Positions 62,569 through 64,000 of a DNA stretch of 64,000 bases are shown here, piece after piece. The stretch is taken from assembly GCF_041435115.1 (NCBI RefSeq), contig NZ_CP108046.1:9672001-9736000 (forward strand), in the 5' to 3' direction. This DNA is from Streptomyces sp. NBC_00289 (GTDB lineage: Bacteria; Actinomycetota; Actinomycetes; Streptomycetales; Streptomycetaceae). The notes beneath the pieces are model-generated. The model did not search any database. It saw nothing but the letters and a program-made list of their open reading frames with translations, and was not told the DNA's origin. Each line of letters opens with the position of its first letter. The stretch's first letter is position 1. The translations under genes and the position numbers were made by a program.

Positions 62569-64000
62569 GTGATCCCGGCGCAGAGGGCGCCGGCTGGCAG
62601 GGATGTGCGGGCCGTGGTCGTGGGAGCGGGGTTCTCCGGGATCGGGGCCGCCGTACGGCTTCGCGAGGCAGGGTTCGACGACGTCCTCGTTTTGGAGAAA
62701 GGGACGCAACTCGGCGGCACCTGGAGGGAGAACACCTACCCGGGCTGCGCCTGTGACGTGCCCTCGACGCTCTACAGCTACTCCTTCACACCGGATACAG
62801 CGTGGAGCAGGGTCTTCGCCGGACAGCGGGAGATCCTCGGCTATCTGCAGGCGACAGCCGAGCGGTACCGGCTCGGTGACGTGCTGCGCTGCGGCGTCGA
62901 GGTGCTGGGGGCTCATTGGGACGAGGCGGCCGGCCGCTGGCTGCTGGAGACCAGCGACGGGCCCTACAGCGCGGCGGTTTTGGTCCTGGCCATCGGCCCG
63001 TGGCACGTCCCGCGCCGCTTGGAGGTTCCCGGGATCGAGGACTTCGACGGTCCCGTGTTCCATACCGCCGGCTGGGACCACAGCGTCGACCTGACCGGGC
63101 GGCGGGTGACCGTAGTGGGCGGCGGTGCCTCCGCCGTCCAGATCCTCCCGGCCATCGAGGCACAGGCTGCGGCCGTGGACTTCTTCCAGCGCACTGCTCA
63201 GTGGGTGCTGCCCAAGCCCGATCTGCCGGTACCCCGGGCGCTCAACCGGCTGACGGACTGCCTCCCCGGCGTACGCAGCGTCCTGCGCGTCGGCCAGTAC
63301 GCCCTGCAAGAGGGGTTCGGTTACGCCTTCCGCCACCCGCAGGCCGCCCGCCTTCTCGAGGCGGGCTCCCGCGCACACCTGCGCCTCGCGGTCCGCGACG
63401 GGCAGTTACGCCGGCACCTGACACCGGATTACCGGCTGGGCTGCAAGCGTCTTCTGACCTCGAGCACCTTCTACCGGGCCCTGTCCCAGCCACACGTGCG
63501 CCTGCATCCCACCGCCGTGAGTGCCGTGCGCGGCAACGAGATCGTCGGCGACGACGGCACCACCGTCCACACCGACGTGCTCATCGAGGCCACGGGCTTC
63601 CACGTGGGTGAGCTGCCGCTGGCCGCAGCCCTGCACGGCACGAACGGCCAGACACTCGACGAAGCCTGGGGCGGTGAACCGCAGGCATACCTGGGCACCA
63701 CCGTGAGCGGCTTCCCCAACCTCTTCCTGCTTCTGGGACCCAACCTGCTCGGCGGCTCCACCTCCGCGATCACGGTCCTGGAAGCCCAGCTGACCTACCT
63801 CATCGCTGCCATGGTCTACCTCGACCAAAGCGGACACCGCAGCCTGCACGTGCGGCCGACCGCACAGAGCGCGCACAACACCGCCGTCCAGGAGGCGCTC
63901 GCCACCACGGTCTACAACACAGGCGGCTGCACCAGCTACTACTTCACCTCCAGCGGGCAGAACACTTTTGCCTGGCCGTGGTCCACCGGACGACTCGTGC
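62569..64000 (+). CDS. Flavin-containing (Baeyer-Villiger-type) monooxygenase, 3' end outside the window
   Basis: At least 477 codons, still open at base 64000. An FAD-binding motif (VVVGAGFSGIGAAVRLREAG) is near the start, then ELGGTWRENTYPG-like LGGTWRENTYPGCACDVPS. The Baeyer-Villiger fingerprint FDGPVFHTAGW matches FxGxxxHxxxW, and the NADPH-binding motif is VVGGGASAVQI. ATG-type family member acting on ketones or cyclic ketones using O2 and NADPH. GTG 62569 has GGAG 7 bases before it and is preferred to GTG 62605. Confidence 0.9.
   Translation, partial: MIPAQRAPAGRDVRAVVVGAGFSGIGAAVRLREAGFDDVLVLEKGTQLGGTWRENTYPGCACDVPSTLYSYSFTPDTAWSRVFAGQREILGYLQATAERYRLGDVLRCGVEVLGAHWDEAAGRWLLETSDGPYSAAVLVLAIGPWHVPRRLEVPGIEDFDGPVFHTAGWDHSVDLTGRRVTVVGGGASAVQILPAIEAQAAAVDFFQRTAQWVLPKPDLPVPRALNRLTDCLPGVRSVLRVGQYALQEGFGYAFRHPQAARLLEAGSRAHLRLAVRDGQLRRHLTPDYRLGCKRLLTSSTFYRALSQPHVRLHPTAVSAVRGNEIVGDDGTTVHTDVLIEATGFHVGELPLAAALHGTNGQTLDEAWGGEPQAYLGTTVSGFPNLFLLLGPNLLGGSTSAITVLEAQLTYLIAAMVYLDQSGHRSLHVRPTAQSAHNTAVQEALATTVYNTGGCTSYYFTSSGQNTFAWPWSTGRLV

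Overview
The window is chromosomal DNA from a high-GC actinobacterium, almost certainly Streptomyces or a very close relative. The signs are strong G/C bias at third codon positions, frequent GTG starts, ATGA/GTGA stop-start overlaps, leaderless-looking promoters, and typical gene types: ECF sigma factor with a CU044_5270-type partner, SpoIIE phosphatase with a HATPase, TerD-vWA protein, secreted GH76 and GH78 enzymes, and many TetR regulators. There are about 50 intact genes. No rRNA, tRNA or CRISPR array was seen. The many lone regulators, secreted enzymes and broken IS elements point to an accessory part of the chromosome rather than the core.

1-11 kb: an NarL-type histidine kinase that may start upstream of the window; a short-chain dehydrogenase with a TetR regulator and repeated operators; then a rifamycin-resistance locus made of a terminator, a palindrome matching the rifamycin-associated element, a decayed rifamycin glycosyltransferase stub and an intact rifamycin phosphotransferase (rph). 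These are followed by a membrane Ser/Thr kinase, a TerD-vWA protein and a metallo-beta-lactamase-fold hydrolase.

11-19 kb: two small secreted proteins, two cupins, a DoxX protein, a LysR regulator with a clear operator, and a thiolase-HAD pair behind a consensus promoter.

18-34 kb: a TetR; a coupled PucR-TetR pair facing a five-gene branched-chain-amino-acid-type ABC transporter (two ATPases, two permeases, lipoprotein binding protein) whose genes overlap; a PAS-PAS-GAF-SpoIIE-HATPase protein; an ActP-like symporter with its DUF485 partner; a Zn alcohol dehydrogenase facing a TetR; and an NADP-dependent oxidoreductase.

35-49 kb: an IS5 relic, a DinB protein, a PIG-L deacetylase, and divergent secreted GH78 and GH76 enzymes. 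Next is an unusual three-gene cluster: an amidohydrolase, a barrel-less amidohydrolase sandwich fused to an Atu4866 domain, and a stand-alone Atu4866 protein. Each has a copy of the same long DNA motif upstream. This is the best candidate here for an undescribed system. An ECF sigma factor operon and a small secreted peptide follow.

49-64 kb: a DUF1326/DUF2182 divergent pair, a PAP2 phosphatase, a PadR operon, a reductase, a P-loop kinase, a methyltransferase, a lipoprotein gene cut by one in-frame stop, a PEP mutase-family protein and the first 477 codons of a Baeyer-Villiger-type monooxygenase. Among them lie IS630 and TnpB relics, a 31-bp tandem repeat and about 1.5 kb with no gene I can support.
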